This document shows, one piece after another, positions 38,293-47,128 of a stretch of DNA of 64,000 bases. Location: positions 146,660 through 210,659 of the forward strand of contig CANMQH010000004.1 in assembly GCA_947499935.1 (NCBI GenBank), read 5' to 3'. Made by a program: the position numbers and the translations under genes. This DNA comes from an uncultured Algibacter sp. Its GTDB lineage: Bacteria > Bacteroidota > Bacteroidia > Flavobacteriales > Flavobacteriaceae. The notes under the pieces are model-generated. The model had not been told where the DNA came from and did no database searches. It was given only the letters and a program-made list of their open reading frames with translations. The stretch's first letter is position 1. Every line of letters starts with the position of its first letter.

Positions 38293-38496
38293 TTATTTTT
38301 TTTTGGGGAATACTAGTTTTTTAATACCATAAAACAAAGCGAAAGCCATACCATATAACAATCCACCATCAATTGGTGTACCTGGCGGCGGTGGCGGACC
38401 TGGTGGCGGCATAGTATCTGGAGCTTGTGCTATGCAAACAAAACCTATTAACACAAACAAGATTGAGGTAACTATTCTTTTATTTAGTATTGTCAT
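38293..38496 (-). CDS. PID-CTERM-like small exported protein
   Basis: The 67-residue product has a signal-like hydrophobic N-terminus ending in CIAQA, a proline run (PPPGPPPPPGTPIDGG) and a short hydrophobic segment before KKLVFPKKK. This PxGxPID-GG-hydrophobic-basic layout is that of the PID-CTERM sorting-signal mini-proteins of Flavobacteriia, whose sorting machinery is not well known. It is convergent with ribE and 7 bases from it. Confidence 0.75.
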   Translation of the reverse strand: MTILNKRIVTSILFVLIGFVCIAQAPDTMPPPGPPPPPGTPIDGGLLYGMAFALFYGIKKLVFPKKK

Positions 38497-38785
38497 GGGG
38501 CAACAAATATATGAAAAAAGTAAGTTTTAAAAATTATTATACTGTAATTGATTAAACAAATACCTACAAAATACTAAAAATATCGATTATCTGATTTTTT
38601 TATTTTGCAATAGGCTATACTATAACTTGTTTTTATTCAATTAATTATAAATGTCTACTCATTTTTAAACAAATATATATAATTTCTTTCAAAACAAAAA
38701 TTAAATTAATAAACCTTGTCTTTTAAGCTAAATTTACCTGCCTATTTATATTTTTGTTAAAATCGATTAAAAAGAATGCCTGGGC
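38497..38785. promoter_or_regulatory. AT-rich spacer before the methyltransferase gene
   Basis: These 289 bases hold no gene. A short palindrome ATGCC-TG-GGCAT (38776-38787) overlaps the methyltransferase start codon and could be a control site for the restriction-modification pair; this is speculative. Confidence 0.4.
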
Positions 38786-40012
38786 ATGGTAAAGAAAAAA
38801 TTAAATGTTGTAGAACTGTTTGCTGGTGTTGGTGGCTTTAGACTTGGCCTTGAAAAACATAATTATAATATAGTTTGGAGCAATCAATGGGAACCTTCTA
38901 CAAAAACCCAGCATGCATCTATGGTTTACGAAGCTCGTTTTGGACAAGAAAACCATTTAAATCAAGACATATCTGAAGTACCAACAGAAGACATCCCTGA
39001 TCATGATGTTTTAGTTGGTGGGTTTCCTTGTCAAGATTATTCTGTTGCTACAACGCTACAAAACTCTAAAGGCTTAAAAGGAAAAAAGGGTGTGCTTTGG
39101 TGGTCAATTCACAGAATTTTAGAAGAAAAGAAGAATAAACCCAAATACCTCTTTTTAGAGAATGTAGATCGGCTATTAAAATCTCCAGCAACACAACGAG
39201 GACGAGACTTTGCTGTTATGCTTCAAAGTTTAAACCATTTAGGTTATGCTGTAGAGTGGCGTGTAATTAATGCCGCAGAATACGGCATGCCTCAAAGAAG
39301 ACGGCGGGTTTTCTTTATAGGCTATCACAAATCTACACCTACTTATAAAAAGCTTAAAAAGTCAAATAAACCAGATTGGCTTACGCACACAGGAACCATA
39401 GCAAAAGCATTTCCTGTTTCTAAAACCAATACAATACAAGAAATCCAATTACAAGGCGATTTGGTTGAAATAACCAATACATTTAATAAAACCGAAAAAT
39501 TATCACCATTTCAAAACACAGGTCTGCTTATAGATGGCAAGGTTTTTACAACCAAAACGGAGCCAAATTACGATGGTAAAAAAGTGACGCTATCCAGTAT
39601 TTTACAACATGGAGATATTGCCCCTGAGTTTTTAATTGATGATAATGATAAACCAAAATGGGCATATCTTAAAGGTGCCAAGAAAGAAAAACGAAAAACA
39701 AAAGCAGGGTTTGAGTACCATTATAGCGAGGGCAGCATGATTTATCCTGACCCTCTAGATAATGCATCAAGAACCATAATAACTGGCGAAGGCGGTAAAT
39801 CGCCCTCTAGATTTAAACACGTTGTAAAATCTAGCAAAGGCTTGAGAAGACTAACTCCAATAGAATTAGAAAGGCTCAATATGTTTCCAGACGACCACAC
39901 AAAGTTAGAAGGTATCTCAAATACAAAACGTGCTTTTTTTATGGGTAATGCCTTAGTTGTTGGTGTGGTTGAAAAAATTGGAGAAGCTCTGTATAACCAA
40001 ATAGAATCATAA
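38786..40012 (+). CDS. DNA (cytosine-5) methyltransferase
   Basis: The 408-residue protein has SAM-binding VELFAGVGGFRLGLE, the catalytic PCQ in GGFPCQDYSVATT, ENVDRLL, QRRRRVFFIGY and the C-terminal GNALVVGVV motif, the ordered set of m5C methyltransferases. A target-recognition region fills about 190-310. The next gene starts 2 bases after its stop and may be the matching restriction enzyme. Target sequence unknown. Confidence 0.95.
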   Translation: MVKKKLNVVELFAGVGGFRLGLEKHNYNIVWSNQWEPSTKTQHASMVYEARFGQENHLNQDISEVPTEDIPDHDVLVGGFPCQDYSVATTLQNSKGLKGKKGVLWWSIHRILEEKKNKPKYLFLENVDRLLKSPATQRGRDFAVMLQSLNHLGYAVEWRVINAAEYGMPQRRRRVFFIGYHKSTPTYKKLKKSNKPDWLTHTGTIAKAFPVSKTNTIQEIQLQGDLVEITNTFNKTEKLSPFQNTGLLIDGKVFTTKTEPNYDGKKVTLSSILQHGDIAPEFLIDDNDKPKWAYLKGAKKEKRKTKAGFEYHYSEGSMIYPDPLDNASRTIITGEGGKSPSRFKHVVKSSKGLRRLTPIELERLNMFPDDHTKLEGISNTKRAFFMGNALVVGVVEKIGEALYNQIES

Positions 40013-40014
40013 CA

Positions 40015-40635
40015 TTGTCTAGTTTTAAGTCTGATTTAAATAAAGAAATTATATTATCTAAATATTTAGATCAGGTTTACAACTCTAAAAAACTAATTTT
40101 TACTAGAAATTCTAATATAGAAAAGCAGCATCTTGGTATAGATATTACAGCACATTATAATACTATTGATTATTTTATTGATGAAAAAGCACAACTTCAT
40201 TATATAAACAGAGACTTACCAACCTTTACTTTTGAGTTGTCATATTTAAACAAAAATAATCAATTAAAAACAGGTTGGTTATTTGATGATAATAAAATTA
40301 CAGCGTATTATTTTTTAGTCACAGGAATCTTTTTAAAAGATAATAAAACCATATTATCAAATATTGAAGATATTAAATCCTTAAAAATAATAAGTGTTCA
40401 TAGAGCGAAATTAATTAACCATTTAAACAAAATTGGATTATCTAGAATAACACTAGAAGCATACGACCATGCTTTAAGAATAAGTGAATCCTTCGGAAAA
40501 AACATAATACCAGAACTACACCATAAAAAGCAAGGACTAGTATATTACACCGAAAACTTAACCGAAAAACCTATAAATCTTCAATTAAGGTTAACGTATT
40601 TATTAAGTTGTGGTGTTGCTAAAAAAATTCATTGA
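40015..40635 (+). CDS. putative type II restriction endonuclease
   Basis: The 206-residue protein has no in-frame ATG; TTG at 40015, 2 bases after the methyltransferase stop, is the only reasonable start. HLGIDITAHYNTIDYFIDEKAQLH gives an Asp followed 14 residues later by Asp-Glu-Lys, consistent with a PD-(D/E)xK nuclease core; the motif runs from about residue 44 to 63. No specific family is recognised. Position directly behind a cytosine methyltransferase is the main evidence for a restriction role. Confidence 0.65.
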   Translation: MSSFKSDLNKEIILSKYLDQVYNSKKLIFTRNSNIEKQHLGIDITAHYNTIDYFIDEKAQLHYINRDLPTFTFELSYLNKNNQLKTGWLFDDNKITAYYFLVTGIFLKDNKTILSNIEDIKSLKIISVHRAKLINHLNKIGLSRITLEAYDHALRISESFGKNIIPELHHKKQGLVYYTENLTEKPINLQLRLTYLLSCGVAKKIH

Positions 40636-40738
40636 TTATCTACAATAAAAACATACAGAGCTAAGTCTATTAAACACAAAAGGTCTTTCTTTTAACACTT
40701 ATTTTCACCTAGCAAGACTACTTTCTCAAACCATACAT

Positions 40739-40768
40739 TACGAATTCTAGTTTAGCCTATACGAATTC
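40739..40768 (+). promoter_or_regulatory. putative LytTR-type operator, copy 2
   Basis: TACGAATTC occurs at 40739-40747 and 40760-40768 with 12 bases between, 76 bases before the VIT/vWA start. Sequence similarity with copy 3 continues to CCCAAATTA beyond the second repeat. Confidence 0.75.
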
Positions 40769-40843
40769 TAAAACACCCCAAATTAAACACACGTTCTCTT
40801 CTAGATTTGACAAAAAAACAACACAATTCTAAAAGTCAAAATC

Positions 40844-42997
40844 ATGAAATTTTTATTTACATTACTTCTTTTTTGCTCTATAACCTTAGGTTTTTCTCAA
40901 AAAACAGATAGTCCTTATTTATTAGTATCTACAAAAGATGCTGTAATTCCTTTAAAATCTTCTAAAACAGACGTACAAATTTCTGGAACAATTGCACATG
41001 TACGCGTTACCCAAGTCTATCAAAATACAGGGCAAAACCCAATAGAAGCTAAGTATATTTTTCCGCTTTCTACACAAGCTGCAGTTCATAAAATGAAAAT
41101 GACTGTTGGAAATCGTGTTATTAATGCCAAAATATTCGAAAAACAAAAAGCCAAAATCGTTTATAACAATGCTATTAAAGCAGGTAAACGAGCAGCAAAA
41201 CTAGATCAGGAAAGACCAAATGTTTTTCAAATGAGTGTTGGTAATATCATGCCAGATGACCAAATTGCTATAGATATATACTATACTGAAATGTTAGTTC
41301 CTGTTAATGGAGAATACCAATTTGTAGCACCAGCAGTTGTTGGACCAAGATTTACAGGAGAAAACACAAATAATGAAAACCACTTTAGTTCACCATATAC
41401 AACAAAAGGAATGGCCGATACTTTTAATTATGATATACAGGTTACAATTAATGCAGGTATGATAATACAAAATGTAAATAGTAACAGCCATAAAGTAAAT
41501 ATCACATACCCAAATACTAAAACAGCAGATATTTATTTATCTAAAAGCAATGAAAACCCTGGTAATAGAGATTTTATTTTAAACTACAATCTACGTGGTA
41601 ATAACATACAATCTGGTTTATTGTTATATGAACATGGCGATGAAAACTTTTTTGCATTGCAAATGGAGCCTACAAATAGCGTTAAATATGAAGATATTCC
41701 TTCTAGAGAATACCTTTTTATAGTAGATGTTTCTGGATCTATGAATGGTTATCCCTTAGACGTTTCAAAAACATTGATGCGAAACTTACTTTGTAACCTT
41801 AGACCAACAGACACATTTAATGTACAATTATTTGCCTCAAGCTCTACCATGTATAGCAACTATCCTGTAGAGGTAGATGAAAAAAATATTGAAAACGCCA
41901 TACGTTTCTTATCCGAAGGACAAGGCGGAGGCGGCACACAATTACTTGGCGCTTTAAAAGAAGCATACAAATTACCAAGAACAGACCCAAGCAGTGCACG
42001 CTCTATGGTTATAATAACGGATGGTTATGTAAGTGTAGAAAAAGAAGCTTTTAATCTTATTAAAAATAATTTAGATCAAGCCAATGTATTCACATTTGGT
42101 ATTGGATCTAGTGTAAATAGATATTTAATAGAAGGTATGGCAAAGGTTTCTAACAGCGAAGCATTTATTGCTACCTCAAAATCTGAAGCTCTAGACGTTG
42201 CTAAGTCATTTAAAAAGTACATAGAAACACCATTATTAACACAAGTTAAACTTAAAGCCAAAGGGTTTGATATTTACGAGATGGCTCCCCATAGCATTCC
42301 CGATGTTTTTGCAGCTAGACCTGTGTTAGTTTATGGAAAATATCGAGGTAAACCAGAGGGTAGTATTATTATAACAGGCTACCAAGGCAAGAAAAAATTT
42401 AAACAAGAATTTAAAGTATCTCGCAGTCATGTAAGCCCCAACAACAAAGCGCTACGTTATTTATGGGCAAGAAAAAAAATAGAAGCACTAGACGATTATA
42501 GTAAGCTGTTTTCAGATCATGTAAAAGATAGTGTTATCGCTTTAGGGTTAAAATACAATTTAGCCACCAACTACACCTCGTTTGTAGCGGTAGATGACAC
42601 TACGGTAAATAAAGACGGCACATTAAAAACTATAAAACAGCCATTGCCTATGCCTAAAAACGTTAATAATTCGGCTGTTGGCGCTGCTGGAGAAGTCAAA
42701 GTCAAATCTAAATACCGAACATCTTTTAGCATCACTATTAATGATTCTATTACAAAATCATCAAGAAGAAAAATTAATATGGAATTTAAAGCAATCTATT
42801 CAAAATTAATAATCAAGCATTTAAAAAAACATGAAAGCCTACGTATTAAGTTCGATGCTCAAGGCAGCATAATTAATATTGAAGTCCTAAAGAATGGACA
42901 ATGGCTTCATGATGTAAACATAACTAAAGCATTCATTGGGTTTAGCACAAAAAAATTGAGCATAAACAAAAGTATGACATTAACCATTAAGAAATGA
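40844..42997 (+). CDS. exported VIT and von Willebrand A domain protein
   Basis: The 717-residue protein has a signal peptide (cleavage near GFSQ), a VIT domain (about 25-150, with AKIVYNNAIKAGKRAAKLDQ), and a vWA domain from about 285 with the MIDAS motif DVSGSMNG. A C-terminal extension ends in a short beta domain with no sorting tail that I recognise. Bacterial relatives are envelope or surface proteins of unclear role, possibly metal-dependent binding. ATG of the next gene overlaps its stop. A direct-repeat operator is 76 bases upstream of its start. Confidence 0.88.
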   Translation: MKFLFTLLLFCSITLGFSQKTDSPYLLVSTKDAVIPLKSSKTDVQISGTIAHVRVTQVYQNTGQNPIEAKYIFPLSTQAAVHKMKMTVGNRVINAKIFEKQKAKIVYNNAIKAGKRAAKLDQERPNVFQMSVGNIMPDDQIAIDIYYTEMLVPVNGEYQFVAPAVVGPRFTGENTNNENHFSSPYTTKGMADTFNYDIQVTINAGMIIQNVNSNSHKVNITYPNTKTADIYLSKSNENPGNRDFILNYNLRGNNIQSGLLLYEHGDENFFALQMEPTNSVKYEDIPSREYLFIVDVSGSMNGYPLDVSKTLMRNLLCNLRPTDTFNVQLFASSSTMYSNYPVEVDEKNIENAIRFLSEGQGGGGTQLLGALKEAYKLPRTDPSSARSMVIITDGYVSVEKEAFNLIKNNLDQANVFTFGIGSSVNRYLIEGMAKVSNSEAFIATSKSEALDVAKSFKKYIETPLLTQVKLKAKGFDIYEMAPHSIPDVFAARPVLVYGKYRGKPEGSIIITGYQGKKKFKQEFKVSRSHVSPNNKALRYLWARKKIEALDDYSKLFSDHVKDSVIALGLKYNLATNYTSFVAVDDTTVNKDGTLKTIKQPLPMPKNVNNSAVGAAGEVKVKSKYRTSFSITINDSITKSSRRKINMEFKAIYSKLIIKHLKKHESLRIKFDAQGSIINIEVLKNGQWLHDVNITKAFIGFSTKKLSINKSMTLTIKK

Positions 42998-43200
42998 TGA
43001 GGGTAATATTAAAAATAGCAGTGGTATCATGCATAGTATTGAATCTCTACATGGTTTTTAAATCAAATAAAAAGATTGATTTTGATTATGAATACAAAGT
43101 ACAGCAATCCATTAATAATCTAAATAATATTATAGAATTGAACAACGACAGCATAGATAGAGATACGCTTAAAATTACAAGAGTACCTATCAACAAATAA
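42994..43200 (+). CDS. small membrane-anchored protein of unknown function
   Basis: The 68-residue product overlaps the VIT/vWA stop by 4 bases (ATGATG context), which supports it as a real gene. It has one hydrophobic N-terminal segment (about residues 5-22) and a polar tail rich in Asp and Asn. No family recognised. It probably works with the VIT/vWA protein. Confidence 0.65.
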   Translation: MMRVILKIAVVSCIVLNLYMVFKSNKKIDFDYEYKVQQSINNLNNIIELNNDSIDRDTLKITRVPINK

Positions 43201-43410
43201 AAGATTGAACCCTAGGACAAGCCATGGGGCTGATAAAAGGAATCAAACCAAGGGTCGGAGATATTAAACCTAAATCCCGCTGAAAAAGCGGGATTAGTTC
43301 AACTTACAATATTGAGTTCGTCTTACAGACTACTCAAAATTGAGTTTTACTAATAAAATCATGTTTATTTTTAGTTAGTGTTATGTTTATTCCAATGCGT
43401 TGGGAGGAGA

Positions 43411-43447
43411 AAACCTATAAAGTTTGAGCGCTTTATAGGTTTTTCTT
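43411..43447 (+). terminator. Rho-independent terminator
   Basis: AAACCTATAAAG (43411-43422) pairs perfectly with CTTTATAGGTTT (43431-43442), followed by more T. It ends the VIT/vWA transcript or a small RNA before it. Confidence 0.9.
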
Positions 43448-43525
43448 TTTACTGCAAACTAACGCTTTGTATTAATAATTTACAGCTATTCGCTTCTAAA
43501 AAACAGCTTGATTAGCGCTTAACTT

Positions 43526-43555
43526 AACGAATTCTAGTTTAGTCTCAACGAATAC
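43526..43555 (+). promoter_or_regulatory. putative LytTR-type operator, copy 3
   Basis: AACGAATTC (43526-43534), 12 bases, AACGAATAC (43547-43555). It ends 76 bases before the start of the following gene, the same distance as copy 2. Confidence 0.75.
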
Positions 43556-43630
43556 TAAAACAGCCCAAATTACACCTCATACCTTCACTAATTTTGGGGT
43601 ATAGAAATATAACAAACTATAAAACATATC

Positions 43631-44197
43631 ATGAAAAATTTAATTATCATTTTAATCGCAGTATTTAGTTTTCAGTTTACAAAAGCGCAAGATTTTAAAG
43701 AAACTAAAAAATATATCGTTGTTAACGAGCTTATCACAAAACAACAAGAGTACGCTTCTGCGCTTTTTAATATTGTTGCAGAGCAAGACACTAATAAAAA
43801 GGTAACAACCTTAGATATTTCGGATCTTGATTTTTTTGAAGACATAACCATTAGCACACTTTCTAATCCTAATCTAGAAAATATTAATGAGATTATTAAA
43901 GTAGATGTAAACTATGTTACATGTTGTGCACGGACAGAAACCTACTATTTTTTAGCAACTAACGACAACAATTTTATCTCGTTACCGCATATAGAAAATA
44001 TGTGTTGTGATAATACAGCATCTGAAGTACAATACATATTCCCATCACAACCTTTAGGTAAAGAAGATACCATTTTAAAAACAGAAGTACACTTTACAGA
44101 AGCATACATTATTAAAGACACTGTAATACAACAAAGCTTTGTTTGGAATGACAATAACTTTAATAATGAAGACGCAGTATCTTATTTAAAACAATAA
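43631..44197 (+). CDS. secreted protein of unknown function
   Basis: The 188-residue product has a signal peptide ending FTKAQ. The mature part has two cysteine pairs (VTCCARTE and NMCCDNT) that could form disulfides or bind metal. No family recognised. It heads a row of three exported proteins (to 46171) with small gaps and is preceded by operator copy 3. Confidence 0.75.
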   Translation: MKNLIIILIAVFSFQFTKAQDFKETKKYIVVNELITKQQEYASALFNIVAEQDTNKKVTTLDISDLDFFEDITISTLSNPNLENINEIIKVDVNYVTCCARTETYYFLATNDNNFISLPHIENMCCDNTASEVQYIFPSQPLGKEDTILKTEVHFTEAYIIKDTVIQQSFVWNDNNFNNEDAVSYLKQ

Positions 44198-44232
44198 CAA
44201 AAATTAATTATTAACTCTAAATTTATATTATC

Positions 44233-45129
44233 ATGAAAAATTTAAAAAACAGTATCGTAGCCATTTGTTTATTCGCCTTTGTTAGCATGTTTGCACAAAC
44301 AAATCCAAAAGTAAACTTTAAAACCGTAACACCAGAAACAGCCATTAATGACATCTCTTACCAGTACTTACTTGGAGACAAAGTCTTTTTAAGAGAAACC
44401 CCATCTAGAGACGCAAAAAGACTTGCTATATTATCTATTGGTACCAAATTAATGTTGTGCGACAAAAGTGAAGAAGAAGAAATAATAAACGGTATTAGCA
44501 GCCACTGGTACGAAGTTAAAGTTGGAGAATATACCGGCTGGGTATGGGGCGGTTTAATAGCTCAAAAAACATTTGGCAGTCAAGCATACCACAATGTGAA
44601 ATTTGCTTATGGATTTGAAAGAGCCAATGTTAATGAAGATGGTTCTTTAGAACAAAAACATCAACTTAGAGCTTATAAAAACGGTGTACAAGTAGGCAAA
44701 ATTGTTTTTGACGGGCACCAATCTACCGCTTTAAACATGGAAAACATTGGAAACAAAGGCTTATATAATGTAGAAGACATTATTGCATTAGATGTTCCTG
44801 GAACAAACGACGCACAAAGCAAAGGTAAAATGTATATTTTCTGGAACAATGGTAGGTTTACAAATGTTGCTACTTTAATGGATCACGCCAATACATCTTA
44901 CTCCAAAACCGAATCATTTGTTTTCCCATCAGATATGGAAGGGAAGAAAAGCACCATTACTTTAAAAACATTTATTACAACACATAAAGCCGTAGCCGAA
45001 AATGACAAAGCTACAAGCGAAAAAGAATTAATTGTTAGTCTTTACAAATGGGATGGTAATAAATTAGTACCTAAAGAAGTATTGCCAACAATTTCTAATA
45101 ACACTATGGCTAGTACAAATAATTTCTAA
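44233..45129 (+). CDS. secreted protein with a bacterial SH3 domain
   Basis: The 298-residue protein has a signal peptide ending SMFAQ and an SH3b-type domain at about 45-115 (KVFLRETPSRDAKRLAIL, then HWYEVKVGEYTGWVWGG). The C-terminal 170 residues form an unrecognised beta-rich domain. Bacterial SH3 domains often bind the cell wall. It lies 35 bases after the previous gene and 4 before the next. Confidence 0.82.
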   Translation: MKNLKNSIVAICLFAFVSMFAQTNPKVNFKTVTPETAINDISYQYLLGDKVFLRETPSRDAKRLAILSIGTKLMLCDKSEEEEIINGISSHWYEVKVGEYTGWVWGGLIAQKTFGSQAYHNVKFAYGFERANVNEDGSLEQKHQLRAYKNGVQVGKIVFDGHQSTALNMENIGNKGLYNVEDIIALDVPGTNDAQSKGKMYIFWNNGRFTNVATLMDHANTSYSKTESFVFPSDMEGKKSTITLKTFITTHKAVAENDKATSEKELIVSLYKWDGNKLVPKEVLPTISNNTMASTNNF

Positions 45130-45133
45130 AGCG

Positions 45134-46171
45134 ATGATATTAAACAAGTATAGTATCCTATTACTTTTAATAATCACATTAGGCTGCAAGAAGCCGTTTT
45201 CGGAAACATCGAAAACGGCACTTGCTTTGCCAAAAGTAATGCTAAAAACCACAGAATCAATTGTATTTATAGCTGGTTATGATGAAGGCGACAACACCTA
45301 TTATAGCAATGCAAAACACTATTTTGAAGCACAAAAAACACTAGTGATAGATCATTTATTCTCTGTTGCAGAAATTATAACTTGGCTTAATCAAAACCCA
45401 AATAAAACATATAAAAACATACATATAGTAAGCCATAGCAATGCATGGCTAGGTATGGCCTTAAAAACTATAAAAAACGGAGAACGTATTACTGTAAAAA
45501 CCTTATCTCTAGCTAAAAACAATAATAAAATACCTGTGTTAAAGTATGGTATTACTACTAATACAAATGTTATTTTTCATTCTTGCGGATTAGGAGACAA
45601 CAAAGCTTTATTACAAAACATAAAACCGCTTTTTATTACAAAACATACTCCAAAAATAGTAGCATCTTCTTATTTTAATATCTTTGGCGGAAAATTTGCC
45701 GGCCACTATTTAGCAAAACCTTATTATGGATATTATCCAACTGCAGAATCTCCAGGGCCTGCAGCTTTATCAAAAACATTTAAAACCAATTATCCTGATA
45801 GTCCTATTAACTGGTTTACCGCATTAAAAACAAGACAAGAAACTACCTTAGGCGAGGTTTATAGTTATAAGTTTAATATTCCTGTAGAATGGGAATTTAC
45901 ATTTGATAACGAAACAGAAATTCCTAAACTTTCTAATAAAGAAGCTATTATGGATTGGGTTTCGGAGTCTCAAGAAATGGCAGAAACACTTTATAATTTA
46001 AATATTCCAATAGAAAAATACCGGTGGAAAAGTCAAATTAAAGGTAATAAACTATACATTAAAGGAAAAACGACTGTGCTTTGTGTGTTAGAGCCTATTT
46101 TACACGCCAATGATGATTCAGAATATAGAACGGCTACCATAGATGATACTAGTTTATATCATACCATGTAA
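45134..46171 (+). CDS. lipoprotein with possible clan-CD-like His/Cys motif
   Basis: The 345-residue product has a lipobox (TLGC, Cys18). Two hydrophobic strands each end in a potential catalytic residue: NIHIVSHSN (His) and NVIFHSCGLGDN (Cys), the pattern of caspase-like clan CD and CHAT/DUF4347 proteins. This match is by eye and may be chance. The remainder is unrecognised. It is co-directional with the SH3 gene, 4 bases apart, so it is probably the third gene of the operon driven from operator copy 3. Confidence 0.65.
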   Translation: MILNKYSILLLLIITLGCKKPFSETSKTALALPKVMLKTTESIVFIAGYDEGDNTYYSNAKHYFEAQKTLVIDHLFSVAEIITWLNQNPNKTYKNIHIVSHSNAWLGMALKTIKNGERITVKTLSLAKNNNKIPVLKYGITTNTNVIFHSCGLGDNKALLQNIKPLFITKHTPKIVASSYFNIFGGKFAGHYLAKPYYGYYPTAESPGPAALSKTFKTNYPDSPINWFTALKTRQETTLGEVYSYKFNIPVEWEFTFDNETEIPKLSNKEAIMDWVSESQEMAETLYNLNIPIEKYRWKSQIKGNKLYIKGKTTVLCVLEPILHANDDSEYRTATIDDTSLYHTM

Positions 46172-46231
46172 AATATTAAATCTTATACTTAGGTTGTTTA
46201 TATTTGTTGTTATGCAACATTTGATCAAAAG

Positions 46232-47002
46232 ATGAAAACACGTATTTTAACAATAATGTTTCTAACATTAAATCTAACTTTATTCGGACAAGAATCTGGT
46301 AAGAAAGACTGTTACGAAATAAAATACCTTGACTTTTTTGGATTAGACCAAATGAAAATTATAAAATGGCCTCAAACGGAACTTGATAGGCTAATAAAAA
46401 TGGATTTTGTAAAAAATAGAGGGCAATCCAAAATAAAGACAAGTTTTATAATTCCAATGATTGCTTATCAATTAAAGGAATATCATCCAAATTGCAATAC
46501 TGAAATTGATACTATCTATTTGAGTAAAATTTCAAAAATTTATTTAAAAATCAGAGAAATAGAGTCAAATAAACTGTTAAATAAATCAATCGCAGAAAAG
46601 ATTAATTTTATACGAGCTGACTTTTATTCTCAAGTAGAAAATGTGGACTACCTCCCAAAAATGACAGCCACATTTGATGATGGTCCTTTTTATGGAGAAG
46701 ATTTTGGTAATAAATTAGAATTAATACCAATCAAAAAACAAGAAACCGAATTTGGAACTTTAAGTGTTTCGAAAATCAAAGACAAAACTATACTTACAAG
46801 CAAAAACAAAAATGGAGAACTAATTTGGCAAAAGTCCATTACAGGATTATCGGACAGAAATCTAACCGAGCTAAATTTTACGGAAAACCCAATGGAATAC
46901 AATTCAGTCGCGACAGTTGCCCATATGTTTTCAAAAGGAGAAAGATTTACGCTATATTTAAAAAGCGATGGAAATTTTATGTATTATTTTCATTCGTGGT
47001 AA
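46232..47002 (+). CDS. secreted protein of unknown function
   Basis: The 256-residue product has a signal peptide ending TLFGQ. The rest is a mixed alpha/beta sequence with no motif that I recognise. It lies 60 bases after the lipoprotein gene with no terminator seen, so it may belong to the same transcript, or be independent. Confidence 0.7.
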   Translation: MKTRILTIMFLTLNLTLFGQESGKKDCYEIKYLDFFGLDQMKIIKWPQTELDRLIKMDFVKNRGQSKIKTSFIIPMIAYQLKEYHPNCNTEIDTIYLSKISKIYLKIREIESNKLLNKSIAEKINFIRADFYSQVENVDYLPKMTATFDDGPFYGEDFGNKLELIPIKKQETEFGTLSVSKIKDKTILTSKNKNGELIWQKSITGLSDRNLTELNFTENPMEYNSVATVAHMFSKGERFTLYLKSDGNFMYYFHSW

Positions 47003-47128
47003 ATAAAAAAACGTTCCACAACACAATGTATAAAACATAACTAATAAGTACTAAACTGAAAGGTTTATACTTATTTACAGAGTCCATCAAATTTTCAAAT
47101 TCAGCTTTTATAAAAAAATTAAACATCA

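Larger units (their letters stand above)
43201..43630. promoter_or_regulatory. 430-base spacer with hairpins and an operator
   Basis: The spacer holds a strong hairpin AATCCCGCT/AGCGGGATT (43273-43281/43287-43295), a terminator (43411-43447) and the direct-repeat operator (43526-43555). The stretch 43201-43410 is less AT-rich than other spacers here and could encode a structured RNA; I recognise none. Confidence 0.5.

Noticed and set aside
38776..38787. ATGCC-TG-GGCAT palindrome as a methyltransferase autoregulation site or restriction target
   Set aside because: Short palindromes are common; no second copy with related spacing was noticed and no further evidence supports it.
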